Notes: generated by a model not told the origin, from the letters alone. A DNA stretch of 41,625 bases from a virus (IMGVR_UViG_3300025099_000045:1-41625), one strand, 5' to 3'; positions 1 through 10,400 are shown, counted from the stretch's first letter. Made by a program: numbers and translations.

Positions 1-102
1 AACTTTTATTTCTAAAACTGTAAAAGTTCCTAATCTAAAACTTAATTCGTATTTTTCTTTTTTGTTCCCGGCGTCAAAACCGTTTATCCAATTCACTTTC
101 AT
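1..102 (-). CDS. Partial CDS, unknown function (3' end outside window)
   Basis: An open frame starts at an ATG that shares one base with the stop of the preceding outer-membrane protein gene (TAATG) and stays open for 34 codons to the window edge. The visible residues begin MKVNWINGFDAGNKKEKYEL and continue with alternating polar and hydrophobic residues that suggest beta strands. No family is recognised. The tight stop/start overlap matches other junctions in this operon, which is the main reason to believe it is a gene. It is probably translated by re-initiation after the upstream gene. Confidence 0.55.
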   Translation of the reverse strand, partial: MKVNWINGFDAGNKKEKYELSFRLGTFTVLEIKV

Positions 103-1199
103 TATCTTATTACATAATTAATTCCTAATTTAAAATCATACCACTCTCTATTCCAATATTTGTTATATTTACCTTCTGCAAATATACCTAATTGTTTATC
201 TATTTTTCTACCAAATATAATACCACCTGAGTAATCATACCATTGTTCTCCGTTGTTATAGTTGTGGTAAGAGAATTCATCTCCGTTATCATAGTGATAA
301 GGAAGTATATTTCCCCAGCTATGCAACCAATAATTCTTATCGTAGTAATAGTAATCAAAACCTATAACTACTGAATGCTGCATAATTCTACTTAATTCAT
401 TTCTCTTCCTAGTACTGTAATCAGATAGGACGGTAGGTATAACAACCTCTTTCCACACGTCAGAACTATTAGCTACAACGTTACCGCTTGGATCTCTATA
501 TTCACTGTTTTTAACATTAATAGTATAACCTTCTTGAATAGCTAAGTAAGTATAATGTAAATTACCATTATCTAAAACCCACTCTTCTAGTGGATCATAA
601 CCGTATGGTTCCGCCAATCGGTGCGCAGCTCCTATACTAAACGCTAAGTGTTTGTCTTTCTTAAATCTATATCTTTCTGATAATTCAAAATATTCTACAT
701 CAGCGAAACCATCTTTTAAATACTCTACCTTGGCAGCAAAGTAATTAACACACAAAGGATCTTCGCAATCATCTTCAGAACTATATCTAATAAAATGGTG
801 TTGGTCTACATAATCAATTCCTTGTTGTCTAGCGTAATCTATTTCAAATAAATATTCTACTCCTCTGATTTTACCAACAGTAGCAGCATCTGTATAATTA
901 GACTCCGTACCATCATAAAACGTTTGTGCTTTATTTTCATGACCAAATCTAGCTATTTTTCTAATACCTATAGTGATAGAATAATCATATGGAGTTTCTA
1001 TTGTCGATGTCTGTAGTCCATCTATAATCGAAAATTGTTTTACGTCAGATATCGATGTCCCTCCATTTACAGCTCCATATACTGTAGAAAACTTTAAATT
1101 ATCCTTTAGTATTTTTTCAATATCATATTCGTGTCCCTTGTAACTAAATTGTGAATAACTAAATAACGGTAGTAAAAGTAATATTAATATTTTTTTCAT
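102..1199 (-). CDS. Predicted exported outer-membrane beta-barrel protein
   Basis: This 365-residue protein starts with a clear signal peptide (MKKILILLLLPLFSYS, likely cleaved before Gln17). The mature part is rich in Tyr, Phe and Trp, with alternating strand-like segments. The last residues (about 352-365, YDFKLGINYVIR at the end) look like the amphipathic, aromatic final strand that ends outer-membrane barrels. There are no predicted helical membrane segments. I infer a barrel in the outer membrane of the infected host, not a virion protein. The start codon overlaps the stop of the preceding gene by four bases (ATGA). A role in superinfection exclusion, envelope change or lysis would fit but nothing in the sequence decides between them. 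The barrel assignment is from composition and C-terminal pattern only. Confidence 0.65.
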   Translation of the reverse strand: MKKILILLLLPLFSYSQFSYKGHEYDIEKILKDNLKFSTVYGAVNGGTSISDVKQFSIIDGLQTSTIETPYDYSITIGIRKIARFGHENKAQTFYDGTESNYTDAATVGKIRGVEYLFEIDYARQQGIDYVDQHHFIRYSSEDDCEDPLCVNYFAAKVEYLKDGFADVEYFELSERYRFKKDKHLAFSIGAAHRLAEPYGYDPLEEWVLDNGNLHYTYLAIQEGYTINVKNSEYRDPSGNVVANSSDVWKEVVIPTVLSDYSTRKRNELSRIMQHSVVIGFDYYYYDKNYWLHSWGNILPYHYDNGDEFSYHNYNNGEQWYDYSGGIIFGRKIDKQLGIFAEGKYNKYWNREWYDFKLGINYVIR

Positions 1200-1525
1200 T
1201 TCTTTGTTCCTAATTTAATTTTTACTCCAAGACTAGGACCTAATCTATATCCTTCTCCTGGATAATCATATTTTTTACTAGTGGATCCTCCGCCTTGAAC
1301 TCCAAGGGTGATTCCACCAAATTTAGTTGGTTTATATACACCTGCAAATCCACCACCATGACTTCCTTCTTTAGTAACAGTACCACTAGCACTAACTATA
1401 GGTTGTGCAGTTTTCTTTTGCTTCTTGGTTTTTAAACTTTTTTCTAACTTTGTTACAGTATCATCTTCATCCGTTTTAAAGGGAAAAGCGCTATTTTTAT
1501 ATTTTAATTTAAACGGTCCACTCAT
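1196..1525 (-). CDS. Small Lys/Gly-rich protein, unknown function
   Basis: This 109-residue protein lies between two exported-protein genes and overlaps both by four bases (ATGA at each end), so the three are likely translationally coupled. It has no signal peptide. Residues 1-50 are basic, beginning MSGPFKLKYKNSAFPFK, an N-terminus I associate with small proteins of marine Bacteroidota phages. Residues 50-109 are rich in Gly, Ser and Tyr with short strands (GGGFAGVYKP, GGITLGVQGGG, LGPSLGVKIKLG) that resemble barrel strands or a small beta structural protein. No family can be named. It could be a minor virion protein or a cytoplasmic partner of the exported cassette. Confidence 0.6.
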   Translation of the reverse strand: MSGPFKLKYKNSAFPFKTDEDDTVTKLEKSLKTKKQKKTAQPIVSASGTVTKEGSHGGGFAGVYKPTKFGGITLGVQGGGSTSKKYDYPGEGYRLGPSLGVKIKLGTKK

Positions 1526-3732
1526 TTTACAATTTTCTTTTCTACTGTTCCGTCACTATATATAAAGAACAATAATTGATTTTTAGTTATTTCAGCGGGT
1601 CTACCTAATATATCTGTTATCATTATTAAATTAGACATTCTTTTTGGTAACGGTCCAACCCAACTTCCTTCACAGTGATTATATGTTAGTTGACATATCT
1701 CATCCCATTCGTTTTCACAGCAATATTCATCTACGTCTATTACCCAAGCGTAACAAGGGTTGTTTAACCAATAAGGTGAACCAGGCCCAGTAACACAACC
1801 AGCATCATAGTTGCAACTGTTATCACTAACATTCGCTTCGCTATCATAGTTGTACGCATTTGGATCAATACATCCTTCAACCACAGCGACACATGAACCG
1901 TTTTCAGTATTAGCTGTTGAATCATAGTTAAGAGCACTACTGTCGGTACAACCATACACATAACTAATACAACTAAAATCTTCCGTATTGGCTTCGGGAT
2001 TGTAGTTAAGCATAGAAGGGTCAGTACAACCATAAACATAAGGCTCACAGTTACTAGGATTATATTCAGCATTTGCTAAGGGATTAAAATTAAACATCAT
2101 TGTATCTGTACATCCATAAACATAGGGAACACAAGTCCCATCGTCACAATTCGCAAGCGGACTATAATTAAACATCGTCGGATCTGTACAACCGTACAAA
2201 TATGCTATACACGTGTCGGGAGTGTTAGCTAGCGGATTATAGTTAAACGCTAAAGATTCCATACATCCATAAACGAATGGAATACACCCTCCGTTATCTA
2301 CATTCGCAGTGGAATCATAATTATAAGCAGTTGAATCCATGCATCCAAACGCAACCAAAACATTACAACTATCTTGTATATTAAAATCAACATAAACCCC
2401 GTTAGACGTGTCTATATGATATTCTAGATATGCAGGACTAATACATCCGGGAACATAATAACAAGTTTCCGAAGTATTAGCATTTAGATTATAGTTAAAC
2501 GCTGTTGAATCCATACAGCCCTCTACAATTTCTACGCATTCGTTACCACAATAAGTGGTACCTGCATAAGTAAAAAACGGTTGCATAAAAGGAGGAGCTA
2601 CGCTCAATACTGTATCCCCCATTGGATTTATTAAAGTAAACCCACACTCTAAAGCAGTGTTAGAAGCTTGAGCGCTCACGAAGAACTTAGCTTGCACTAG
2701 TTTAGGTGCGTTTAACTGAATCGTATAAGTTTGATTAAAACCACTAGTCATCATAAACTCAGTGGTATCATCTTGGTATATTTCTAATTTACTTCCTACC
2801 CAACCATTACCTACAAGATCGTGTAGTATAAGAGTGTAGTCACAACTATCTATGTAGTCCATAGTGTTTGCGGTAGAATCGTAATTAAACATTGTACTAT
2901 CTGTACAACCATGTATCTTTAAAGTAGCACAGCTACTATCTGTTACGGTAGCTGATGGATTGTACTCTAAATAGCTATCATCCATACAGCCTGGAATAGG
3001 AGGTGGTGGCGTACAACTATCAGAGGTAAACGCGTGCGTGGAATCTGTCCCAAAATTTGGTACGGTACCATATACCAAGGTATCGCCACATTGCGTCACA
3101 TAATAAGATCCGTCATTTCCTCCCCACAAACTTCCATTTAAACCATCTCCGTATGAATCGTATATCGTAAATTCAAAATTTCCTTTGTCAATACAGATTG
3201 GTATAAATTGTGGTTCGTAATCAGGAGCGTTTGTATATGGTCCTCCTGAAAATAAAACAGTACCATTAGTATCTTTTATGTCCCATGTTGTTTCGGATTG
3301 GAACTGATCCAGGTTAATATTTACCATTGCTGGTACACAATTTCCTACCGGTGGTGGTGGATTAGGCATACATTGCGGCACTGTTCTTGTGGAATATAAA
3401 CCACTACTAAAACTAACTGTTGGTTTGTTTACTATAGTATCTTCGCAAACGACAACGTAATAACTACCATTCATACCATCTCCGTACGTATCTTTCATTA
3501 AAAATACAACTGTTGTTATTGTGTTAGCTATATAACAAGTGTCTAAATGATTAGTATTAGAAGAAGTGTAATAACCAGGTGGAACATTAGCTATGGTGTC
3601 TCCATATAAACTATCTGCAAATAATACCCAATAAGTTTCAGAGGGATAAGAATCTGTTGTAACGCTTATAACACATTCTTTTTGTCCAAATGTAAACAGC
3701 GGTAATAATAATAGTAGTAGTATTTTCTTCAT
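1522..3732 (-). CDS. Exported Cys-repeat surface protein with T9SS-like C-terminal signal
   Basis: This 736-residue protein has an N-terminal signal peptide (MKKILLLLLLPLFTFG, cleavage before Gln17). Next come domains with the calcium-loop-like motifs DTYGDGMNGS, DSYGDGLNGS and DLVGNGWVGS, typical of secreted Bacteroidota proteins. Eleven Cys repeats of the form GC-[TM]-D-x3-x-N-Y-[ND]-x2-A-N-x3-x-C follow, the last seven nearly in tandem at about 30 residues. A CCENEWDEIC module comes next (about 665-690). The last ~37 residues contain ITDILGRP and FIYSDGTVEKKIVK, which resemble a short type A T9SS sorting domain. About 40 cysteines suggest disulfides and an extracellular site. The likely fate is Sec export to the periplasm, then T9SS transfer to the host surface. 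The gene starts directly after the stop of the thioredoxin-like gene. It could be an adhesin or a receptor-masking protein; its role is unproven. Confidence 0.75.
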   Translation of the reverse strand: MKKILLLLLLPLFTFGQKECVISVTTDSYPSETYWVLFADSLYGDTIANVPPGYYTSSNTNHLDTCYIANTITTVVFLMKDTYGDGMNGSYYVVVCEDTIVNKPTVSFSSGLYSTRTVPQCMPNPPPPVGNCVPAMVNINLDQFQSETTWDIKDTNGTVLFSGGPYTNAPDYEPQFIPICIDKGNFEFTIYDSYGDGLNGSLWGGNDGSYYVTQCGDTLVYGTVPNFGTDSTHAFTSDSCTPPPPIPGCMDDSYLEYNPSATVTDSSCATLKIHGCTDSTMFNYDSTANTMDYIDSCDYTLILHDLVGNGWVGSKLEIYQDDTTEFMMTSGFNQTYTIQLNAPKLVQAKFFVSAQASNTALECGFTLINPMGDTVLSVAPPFMQPFFTYAGTTYCGNECVEIVEGCMDSTAFNYNLNANTSETCYYVPGCISPAYLEYHIDTSNGVYVDFNIQDSCNVLVAFGCMDSTAYNYDSTANVDNGGCIPFVYGCMESLAFNYNPLANTPDTCIAYLYGCTDPTMFNYSPLANCDDGTCVPYVYGCTDTMMFNFNPLANAEYNPSNCEPYVYGCTDPSMLNYNPEANTEDFSCISYVYGCTDSSALNYDSTANTENGSCVAVVEGCIDPNAYNYDSEANVSDNSCNYDAGCVTGPGSPYWLNNPCYAWVIDVDEYCCENEWDEICQLTYNHCEGSWVGPLPKRMSNLIMITDILGRPAEITKNQLLFFIYSDGTVEKKIVK
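1525..1635 (-). other. Type IX secretion C-terminal sorting signal (predicted)
   Basis: The last 37 codons of the Cys-repeat protein encode a strand-turn-strand pattern with D-x-L-G-R, a central Asn, an aromatic/Ile strand, and a Lys-rich end (EKKIVK). Known T9SS type A tails show the same order: a D-x-x-G-R strand, an Asn, a G-x-Y-type strand and a final Lys/hydrophobic strand. The usual G-x-Y is here replaced by IYSDG, so this is a short or variant form. Confidence 0.55.
1813..2991 (-). repeat. Eleven GC[TM]D...NYD...AN...C cysteine repeats
   Basis: The coding strand carries eleven related units starting with Gly-Cys and ending with Cys, of roughly 21-29 residues each. Seven units from about 1813 to 2355 follow one another at near-regular spacing, joined by short VYGC-type linkers. 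Two lie near 2480-2520 and 2400-2460 (the second degenerate), and two near 2880-2991, on the N-terminal side of a non-repeat domain. DNA identity between units is only partial, so this is an old or diversified array and not a fresh tandem duplication. The same motif occurs three times at the C-terminus of the 3021-residue tail protein. Confidence 0.9.
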
Positions 3733-4086
3733 TTAAAAATCGCTCATTAATTGTTCGTCTATTTCTTCTTGCACCTCTTCTCTTGTTGCTACCATTTTAA
3801 AACTTAAATCAGCTTGAAATCTAGCTACCTCTTCGTCATCTTTAAATATTATAATAGTAGGTACAACCGCTATTTTATGCTTTTTCTGTAACTCTACATC
3901 TTTACTTACGTCTATATAAGAATATGTTTGAACATCTTCTAGGTCGTGAGCCCAATCTACTTTGTTCGCCTCGTTCCAACTAGCGTTAAATACAGCCACT
4001 TGTATTTGACCGTAAGACGTTCCAGCCACTATCATAAATATAATAATTAATAAATAAGCTGTCCATATCTTGTAAATTGGTTTCAT
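3733..4086 (-). CDS. Exported thioredoxin-fold protein lacking cysteines
   Basis: This 117-residue protein has an N-terminal hydrophobic export signal (about residues 9-26, with likely cleavage in TSYG/Q). The mature part follows the thioredoxin pattern: a strand (QVAVFNASW), a helix, a second strand ending in YIDVSKD, then VVPTIIIF with the cis-Pro, and a final strand with KDDEEVARF. Where the active-site WCxxC should be, the sequence is WNEAN, and the whole protein has no cysteine. It cannot do thiol chemistry, so a binding or chaperone-like role in the periplasm is more likely. It lies immediately upstream of a gene for a protein with about 40 cysteines, and its start overlaps the preceding gene by four bases. 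Confidence 0.7.
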   Translation of the reverse strand: MKPIYKIWTAYLLIIIFMIVAGTSYGQIQVAVFNASWNEANKVDWAHDLEDVQTYSYIDVSKDVELQKKHKIAVVPTIIIFKDDEEVARFQADLSFKMVATREEVQEEIDEQLMSDF

Positions 4087-4406
4087 CTATTATAAATTTT
4101 ATCTTCAATTTTTTCTAGAGTTTTTTTCATTTCCTCTATATCTGATTGAGTTGTCAATATTGTCTGTCTAATCATTTGATCTTTCATATCGAACTCCATC
4201 CTTGTAACCTCAGCATCAGGTATTTCTTCTAAAATTTGTTCTTTTAGAATATTAACATCTACTTGCACTGGTTTTTCTTTAGCCTCTTGTATTTCAGCCA
4301 TAAGAGAATACCACCCACCTACAACCACAAATATACCAGCGGCTATCATCCCCATTGTTTTGATGCTCATTTTGAACGCAGTGTCCTCGTTTAATTCTTT
4401 AGCCAT
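4083..4406 (-). CDS. Small membrane protein with coiled coil; holin candidate
   Basis: This 107-residue protein has a short charged N-terminus, one strong transmembrane helix (about residues 17-35, MGMIAAGIFVVVGGWYSLM), and a long charged helical tail (about 38-107) with heptad-like spacing. Small proteins of this shape are common near the ends of phage structural operons, where they can be holins, holin partners or spanin-like parts, but no defining motif is present. It follows the giant virion gene after a 45-base gap and overlaps the next gene by four bases. I favour a lysis-timing or envelope role because all clear neighbours downstream are envelope-directed. Confidence 0.5.
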   Translation of the reverse strand: MAKELNEDTAFKMSIKTMGMIAAGIFVVVGGWYSLMAEIQEAKEKPVQVDVNILKEQILEEIPDAEVTRMEFDMKDQMIRQTILTTQSDIEEMKKTLEKIEDKIYNR

Positions 4407-4451
4407 TTCTATATATTAGTTTTGTATATAATTACGTATTTTTTGCTTTAT

Positions 4452-7400
4452 TTAATCGTGGTAATAGCAATAGCCACTTTTAGAACTCGTCATCATACCA
4501 CAACGCTCCTTCTTCTTTTTACTTACTTGCTTCATTTTTATACATCGCGTCTTCTTTCCACTTTTGTTTTGATCAACCTTCTCATGAATAGTACAATAAG
4601 ATTGACCAGGCTTTATAGTGGTTTTACATCTTTTACCACTCCTGCTTACCGCAGCACATTTTATATCTTTTTTACCGTCTTTCTTTTCTTGCTCTTGTTT
4701 CTTTATATTATCTTCTATTACTTTCTTCTCTTCTTCTTCTTTTTTCTTTTCTCTTATTTCTTTTTTAACTTTTGCTTTTTCTTTACTGATTATTTTCTTT
4801 TCTTCTTTAACCTCTTCTTTCGCCTCTATAACTACCTCTCTTTTACCTAGACCTAAACTCCATCTATTTATACCTGTAGCCAAAGCTATTCTTTGCCATG
4901 TTTCATAATCTGAGTTCGAAGCGTCTCTAAGATTATTTATTTTTTGTAAAAGTCTATCAGCTGGAATATTGAACACCGCAGAAAGAGCATTCGCTGACAT
5001 TGACAGAAGCGGATTATCTATGTGAAAGCCAATTTTTGGTATAACATCTTTGTTATATTCCCAATCCTTTAAAACACCTCTTCTAATTTTTCTAATTTTA
5101 GATCCAATTGGAGGTGACACGCTTAATAAATCATATATAACCTCGTCATAATCAGCGTTGTAACCTTTTTTGTTTTGGGTTTGAAATTCTATTACTGCGT
5201 TTTTTATAGCAGACGGAACGGCGCCTAAAGTACCCATACCTCTCATGTAACTATCTATTATGGTCTCGTAAAACCTAGCGTCTTTCTTTTCGTTAAAGCC
5301 GCTTTCTACTTTTTCTAAATCATCTTCGTCTTTAGCAAACATTGCGTTGGCTAAGAATGAGAATATCGCCGTTTGCGCTATGCCGTAATAAACGGCACTC
5401 ATTAAATTTTCAGCGGTGTTACCTCTTCTATTTACTATATCTTGAATACGCCTCTTGTGTCTTCTAAACATCTGCATAGGCGTGTTAGCGAACATAAGTA
5501 TTGGTCTACCAATAGCGCTTCTTTGTTGTGCTGATATAAAATCAGGACGAGATGATTGTTGTGTTGCTTCTGTTATTTCCGTGAACTCTATCCAAGCTTG
5601 TTTTTCAGCTTGTGCTTTAGACATACCTTGCTTCATCAAACTTCTTATTTTATTTCTATAAAACGTCGCTCCACCGGAAGCAATAGCAAAACTATCTGCG
5701 TATTTTGTAGGTATGAATCCTTTTTCTAATAAGTAAGCTAAAGCTCTTTCTGCTTTATTACTTTTGCCAGACAAAGCGCTTATCAATTCATTAGCTTCTA
5801 TATTTATTTTTAATCCAGATCTTCTTTGAAGCAACATATCTGAGTTAAATATTTTAGCAAAATCTTTCCAGTACTGTGGTTGGTTAGCGAAAGCTTGCGC
5901 GGCTCTAAATGGATTATTAAACGTACCGTTCATATAATTGATAGAAGATATAGTTTGTAGCGCCGCTGATTTAACATTCCAAAACATAATAGCACCACCA
6001 GATCTATTTATCCAATTCATCCAACTATTCGTTATGCCATCCGTTCCATAAGGTCTATTTTGACCTGTTTCCATAGCCCACAACATCGATTCTATATGTT
6101 CTCTATGTCTAGATCCATAAATAGCTTCTATTTTATTCATGTTTTCCCCTACTAACTTGCCTCCCTCCCATGTACCAAATATAGCTTCTCTATTTTCCTT
6201 AAATTCTGTTAAGAACAAATCCCTATAATGATTATCTGCTAATTTTTGTAAATCTCCAGTTATAGTCTCGGCCAACCAGTAATCTTTTGGTTTTGCATAC
6301 CCCTCCGGAAGCTTAGTTATTTTCGACACACCTTCGGCAAAAGCTATTAGTTGTTCATTATTTTTAACGAAATTATCTAGTAACTTAACATCTCTTTTAG
6401 ACATACCAGGTATTTCGTAACCAGCTTTGTTCCAAAGATAAGTTCTTATAGCGTTTTCAACAGTATAAACACCTTCCCCAACCTTATCACGTAGTTGCTT
6501 TGTAACCTCTGGCATAGATTTCCTTAACACGCTATAATCATTGGACATAGTTTGTTTTGTAGAATGGATTTCATTGTAAGCTCTATTATAAGGTTTCTGT
6601 AATTTATCTTCAAAGAATTTTTTATGCGCTTCTCCCTTTTTACCTCTACCAGCGAAGGAGTAAGTAACTAATCCTTGGAAATCTTCCATACCTGTGCTTC
6701 CCCACCATTTCCACACGCCTTTTCTTCTTCCAATTTCTTTTGCCTTACCTTCGCTAAACTTTTTGAAACTTTCTACGCCTTTTACTTCTTCTAATATTTT
6801 ATTAAAATCCCTACTTAAATCTACTTTACTAAACATTCTGTTATCTCGAGGCAACCCTTTAATGTCAGGATCTACTTTACGTAATTTATCAAAGTCAACC
6901 CTCAATTTACCATCAACTCTTTTCATGACGTCCATCAATTCAAGTTCACGAGGCGTTTTAAATCCTATTTCTGTAATCTTTTCATTAACCAAGGCTTTCC
7001 CAAACCAAACGTTTGTGTTCCCATCTATTATCTCGAGTGCTACTAAATCACCTTGTTTTTCCCAATTAAGCTCTCTTCCATTATTAATAGAATTAGTTTT
7101 ACCGTCTGGTCCAATTGTACGAGTTTCTATTTCCTTACCATTCTTAAAATCCGTAATCCTTTTTATTTTTCCATTGGCCCTGTAAATCTTTTCTTTAACC
7201 GTTATACCGTTAACTTTGTTTTCTACAACTTTAGTTCCTTCAGGATGAAAATAATAACCCTCAGCGTCTAAACTTCTTTCAACGTGGTATTCTGTTGTAA
7301 CAGTTTTCTTATCCTTACTAGTAGTTCTAGTTTCCATAACAAACTCTTGAACCTTACCTCCGCCTATAGGAACTAACTCTACTGTTCTAGTGACTCTACC

Positions 7401-10400
7401 TTCTTTAATTCTTATAACAGGAGCATCTGTAGCGTTGTCCATTCTATCCCAATACTGTCCGTTAGCTTTAAATCCTATTAATTTACCGTTTTGAAACACC
7501 ATACTTTTTGGACCATCTGAATAATGTTCCCATGTCTTACGGCTTCCTTCTGTTAATTTACCATCTTTCTTCTGCGCAAGACACCACGGATTAGAATTTT
7601 CTCCAAAATGAGTATCCATAACTTTTCTAACAGCAAGTTGCCCCTCCTTAGTGTTCTCAACAACGTGTTCTGTAATACCGTGTTTTTTGTTTGTAACCGT
7701 GCCTTTAGCAAACTCTTTTACGGTATTAGGATCTGTAGGTTTCGCTTTAGTTTTACCAGCGTATTTTTCTATAATCTGATTAGGATTTGTATAAGAGAAT
7801 ATATCCTCTTTATATTTTTCAGCTAATTCTACAGCGTCTTTTACTTTGTACCCATCTTCTCTTAACTTTATATTACTCGTAGCTAACCATTTAGTTGTTA
7901 TTCTCTCGTATTTTCTTTTCTTACCATCGGGAATATTTAAATTGTCTACAAAGGTAAACATATTGTCTATGGTCTTAGAAACTAGTCCTTCTTTAACTAA
8001 ATCAAGACGTAATTTAGATATAGTTTTTTCGTATTCTGCTCTATGAACTTTAGAAAATTGTACGTTTTTATAGTTGTCAGGAGAATCCAATTTGTCTACG
8101 TCTTTAACTTCGTTTAAAGACTTTTCTTTTAATGTTTTAGAATCAACTTTTTCATATCCAGTTTTAGCTATCTGTACTTTGGATTTGATATCTAATTGAT
8201 CTAAAACGTCCTTAACAGCTTTAACGTTCTGCATAGCGTCGTCCGCAAAATACATATCATTATATCCTTCTGCAAACTTCTCTAACATCCACATTGCCTT
8301 GGCCTCACCAGTGCTGTTACCTAACCCCGTTATATTCTTTAAAGGAATATTTAATCCTTGGGATTTTAAAAACTCGTGTATAGCAACTTGAGCCGCCGGT
8401 GGTCTAGCCGTTAATACATACGTATCTTTTGTACCGAATTTTTTAGCCCTATTTAATGCCTTTTTAAAGAAGGGTCCTTGAGCTCCTTCTGTAACGATAT
8501 TAAATTCTGAAAAATCAAACTCAGCCCCTTGTTCTTTAAGTAAAGATCCTTTGCTAGCAAACTCACCAGCGTTCAATCTCCCTTTGACATATCCTTTGGT
8601 AAAACTATCTAACTTACCAACTAAATCAGATGGCATTGGATCGCCTTGTTTTAAATTATCCGTGTTCACTTCTGCAAATCGTTCTCCAAATAATTCTTGA
8701 AATCCTTTTTTATTTTCCATCACGGCTTTATGGTTACGTTCAACTATAAAGTCTTTTAATGATCTTTCTTTTCTAGCTTTATTCCTCGCTAACGCAACGT
8801 CTAAAGAAGTCTCAACAAACATCATTTGAACATCATACCCAGCTTCTTTAAATTTCCTAACTTGTGCGCTCATAGACACAGAGCTAGCACCAGTTCCATC
8901 TACTATTATGCCATCTCCCTTACCTTGGAATTTCGTTTGTTTACGTTGAGCTATATCTCTAGCCTCCCATTGTAAACTACCCCATTTGCTAGCTTGCTCT
9001 GGCGTGAAATCCCTCATATCTTTTGGAAGTCCACTGTTTTTAACTAACCACTCAAGTGATATATCTTGATTAACTATTTTAAATCCTTGTTTTTCTAAAC
9101 CTAATTGTTTTATAACGTTTGATTTACCACTACCAGCACCACCCGCCATAAATATGACCTTTCTCTTAGGTTGTGGTTTACCCGATGGATTCGGTAAGGT
9201 ATATCTAACACCAGATTTAGTATAAGCTAGAGTGTCATCGAAGTCCCAAGTACTCATTCCTTTTTCCTTCTTGTATTTACTTCTACCCAACTCTATAGCT
9301 TTGTCGATAGTAATCAAATCCCTTATCGCTTTTTTAACATTGACTCTAGAGTGAGATTTTGGACCAACAGCATTTCGTATTGATTCGTTAGCTTTTTTAA
9401 GTATAAGGTTATTCTCTTTTACATTAGTAGCATCAACAGTGTAAGCTTCTGGTCCCCATTGTGATTTCTCTAAAGTTTCTAACACTCCTTTCATTTGTTC
9501 TAAAGTATACTCACTAGCTAACACGTCTCCAACGCGTCTACCTTTATTTGGTCCAGATATATAAATTTGGTTTGCTTCAGACCCCTTCCTAGTCAATACA
9601 TTTAATATAGCGTTAGTAGTCAAATTAGCCTTTCCTTCCAACGCGTAAGCTTCACTGTAACTAGTTCTACCCTTAGCGTCGTTTTTCAACTGTAGAGTTT
9701 TTGGAACTAGAGATTGTGTCGATGTTTCCATAAATACGTCTAGATCTTTCAAGAACTCCTCGCTTATTATTGGCTCGCCTGTTTCTTTATCAAATTTAGC
9801 TTTATTTTCAACAAAAACTTGCATTTGATGTTCGTTATTATTTAAAAGTTGTCTTTCGTGTTCCCAATGTAACTCGTCTTTCGTTTTATATTCTTTTAAT
9901 GTACCTTTTTTATTCTCAAACGTATACGTTCCAGGTTTACTACCTTCCCAAGCAATATGTTCTAAGTTGTAGTTCATAGCTTTTTCTATACCTGTAGAAT
10001 GCTCAGATTGCATAGCGTTATGTACCATTACGTTTTCTAAAGCTATTTGCTCGCCTAAATCTCTAGTTTCTATATCAAAAGCTTTTTTCCTAGCAGTAAG
10101 AAAATCTTTAGCTAGCGTTTCGTTTGCTTTTACAGTAGCCTCGTATCCAGAAGACTTTTGATTATAAGAGAATTTACCTCTAACAAAGTCAACTAACATC
10201 ATGTCTGCTTCAGACTGTTTTAGTTTTCCTCTATCGACAAGCTTCTTTAAACGTTTGGCCTCAGTATTTATTTGTCTTTTTAGAGTACCAAAATTACCAG
10301 GAACAAAACACTTGTCATATCTACCGTCATATACATTACCCTTATCTATAATTCTTTCTTTCCCAAAGTAACTATCTAATGACGCTACGGAATTCTCTCT

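Noticed and set aside
1764-2072. Minus-strand frame of 102 codons in the Cys-repeat array
   Set aside because: It is a different frame inside the well-supported repeat protein; its Val/Leu/Met richness comes from the repeat DNA.
1813-2991. CRISPR or non-coding tandem repeat
   Set aside because: The repetition is at protein level with varied DNA and no identical repeat-spacer pattern; it is in frame within one gene.
3733-4086. Active thioredoxin / disulfide isomerase
   Set aside because: No cysteine is present in the protein, so a redox enzyme call cannot be supported.
4407-4451. TAnnTTTG Bacteroidota -7 promoter element (plus strand reads TAGTTTTG near 4430)
   Set aside because: It faces the wrong strand, with no gene to drive and no matching upstream -33 element; likely chance in AT-rich DNA.
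4422-4908. Two plus-strand frames rich in Phe, Leu and Ser that look like membrane proteins
   Set aside because: They are antisense to the Lys/Glu coiled coil and zinc tail of the giant protein; Lys/Glu codons read backwards give Phe/Leu/Ser runs.
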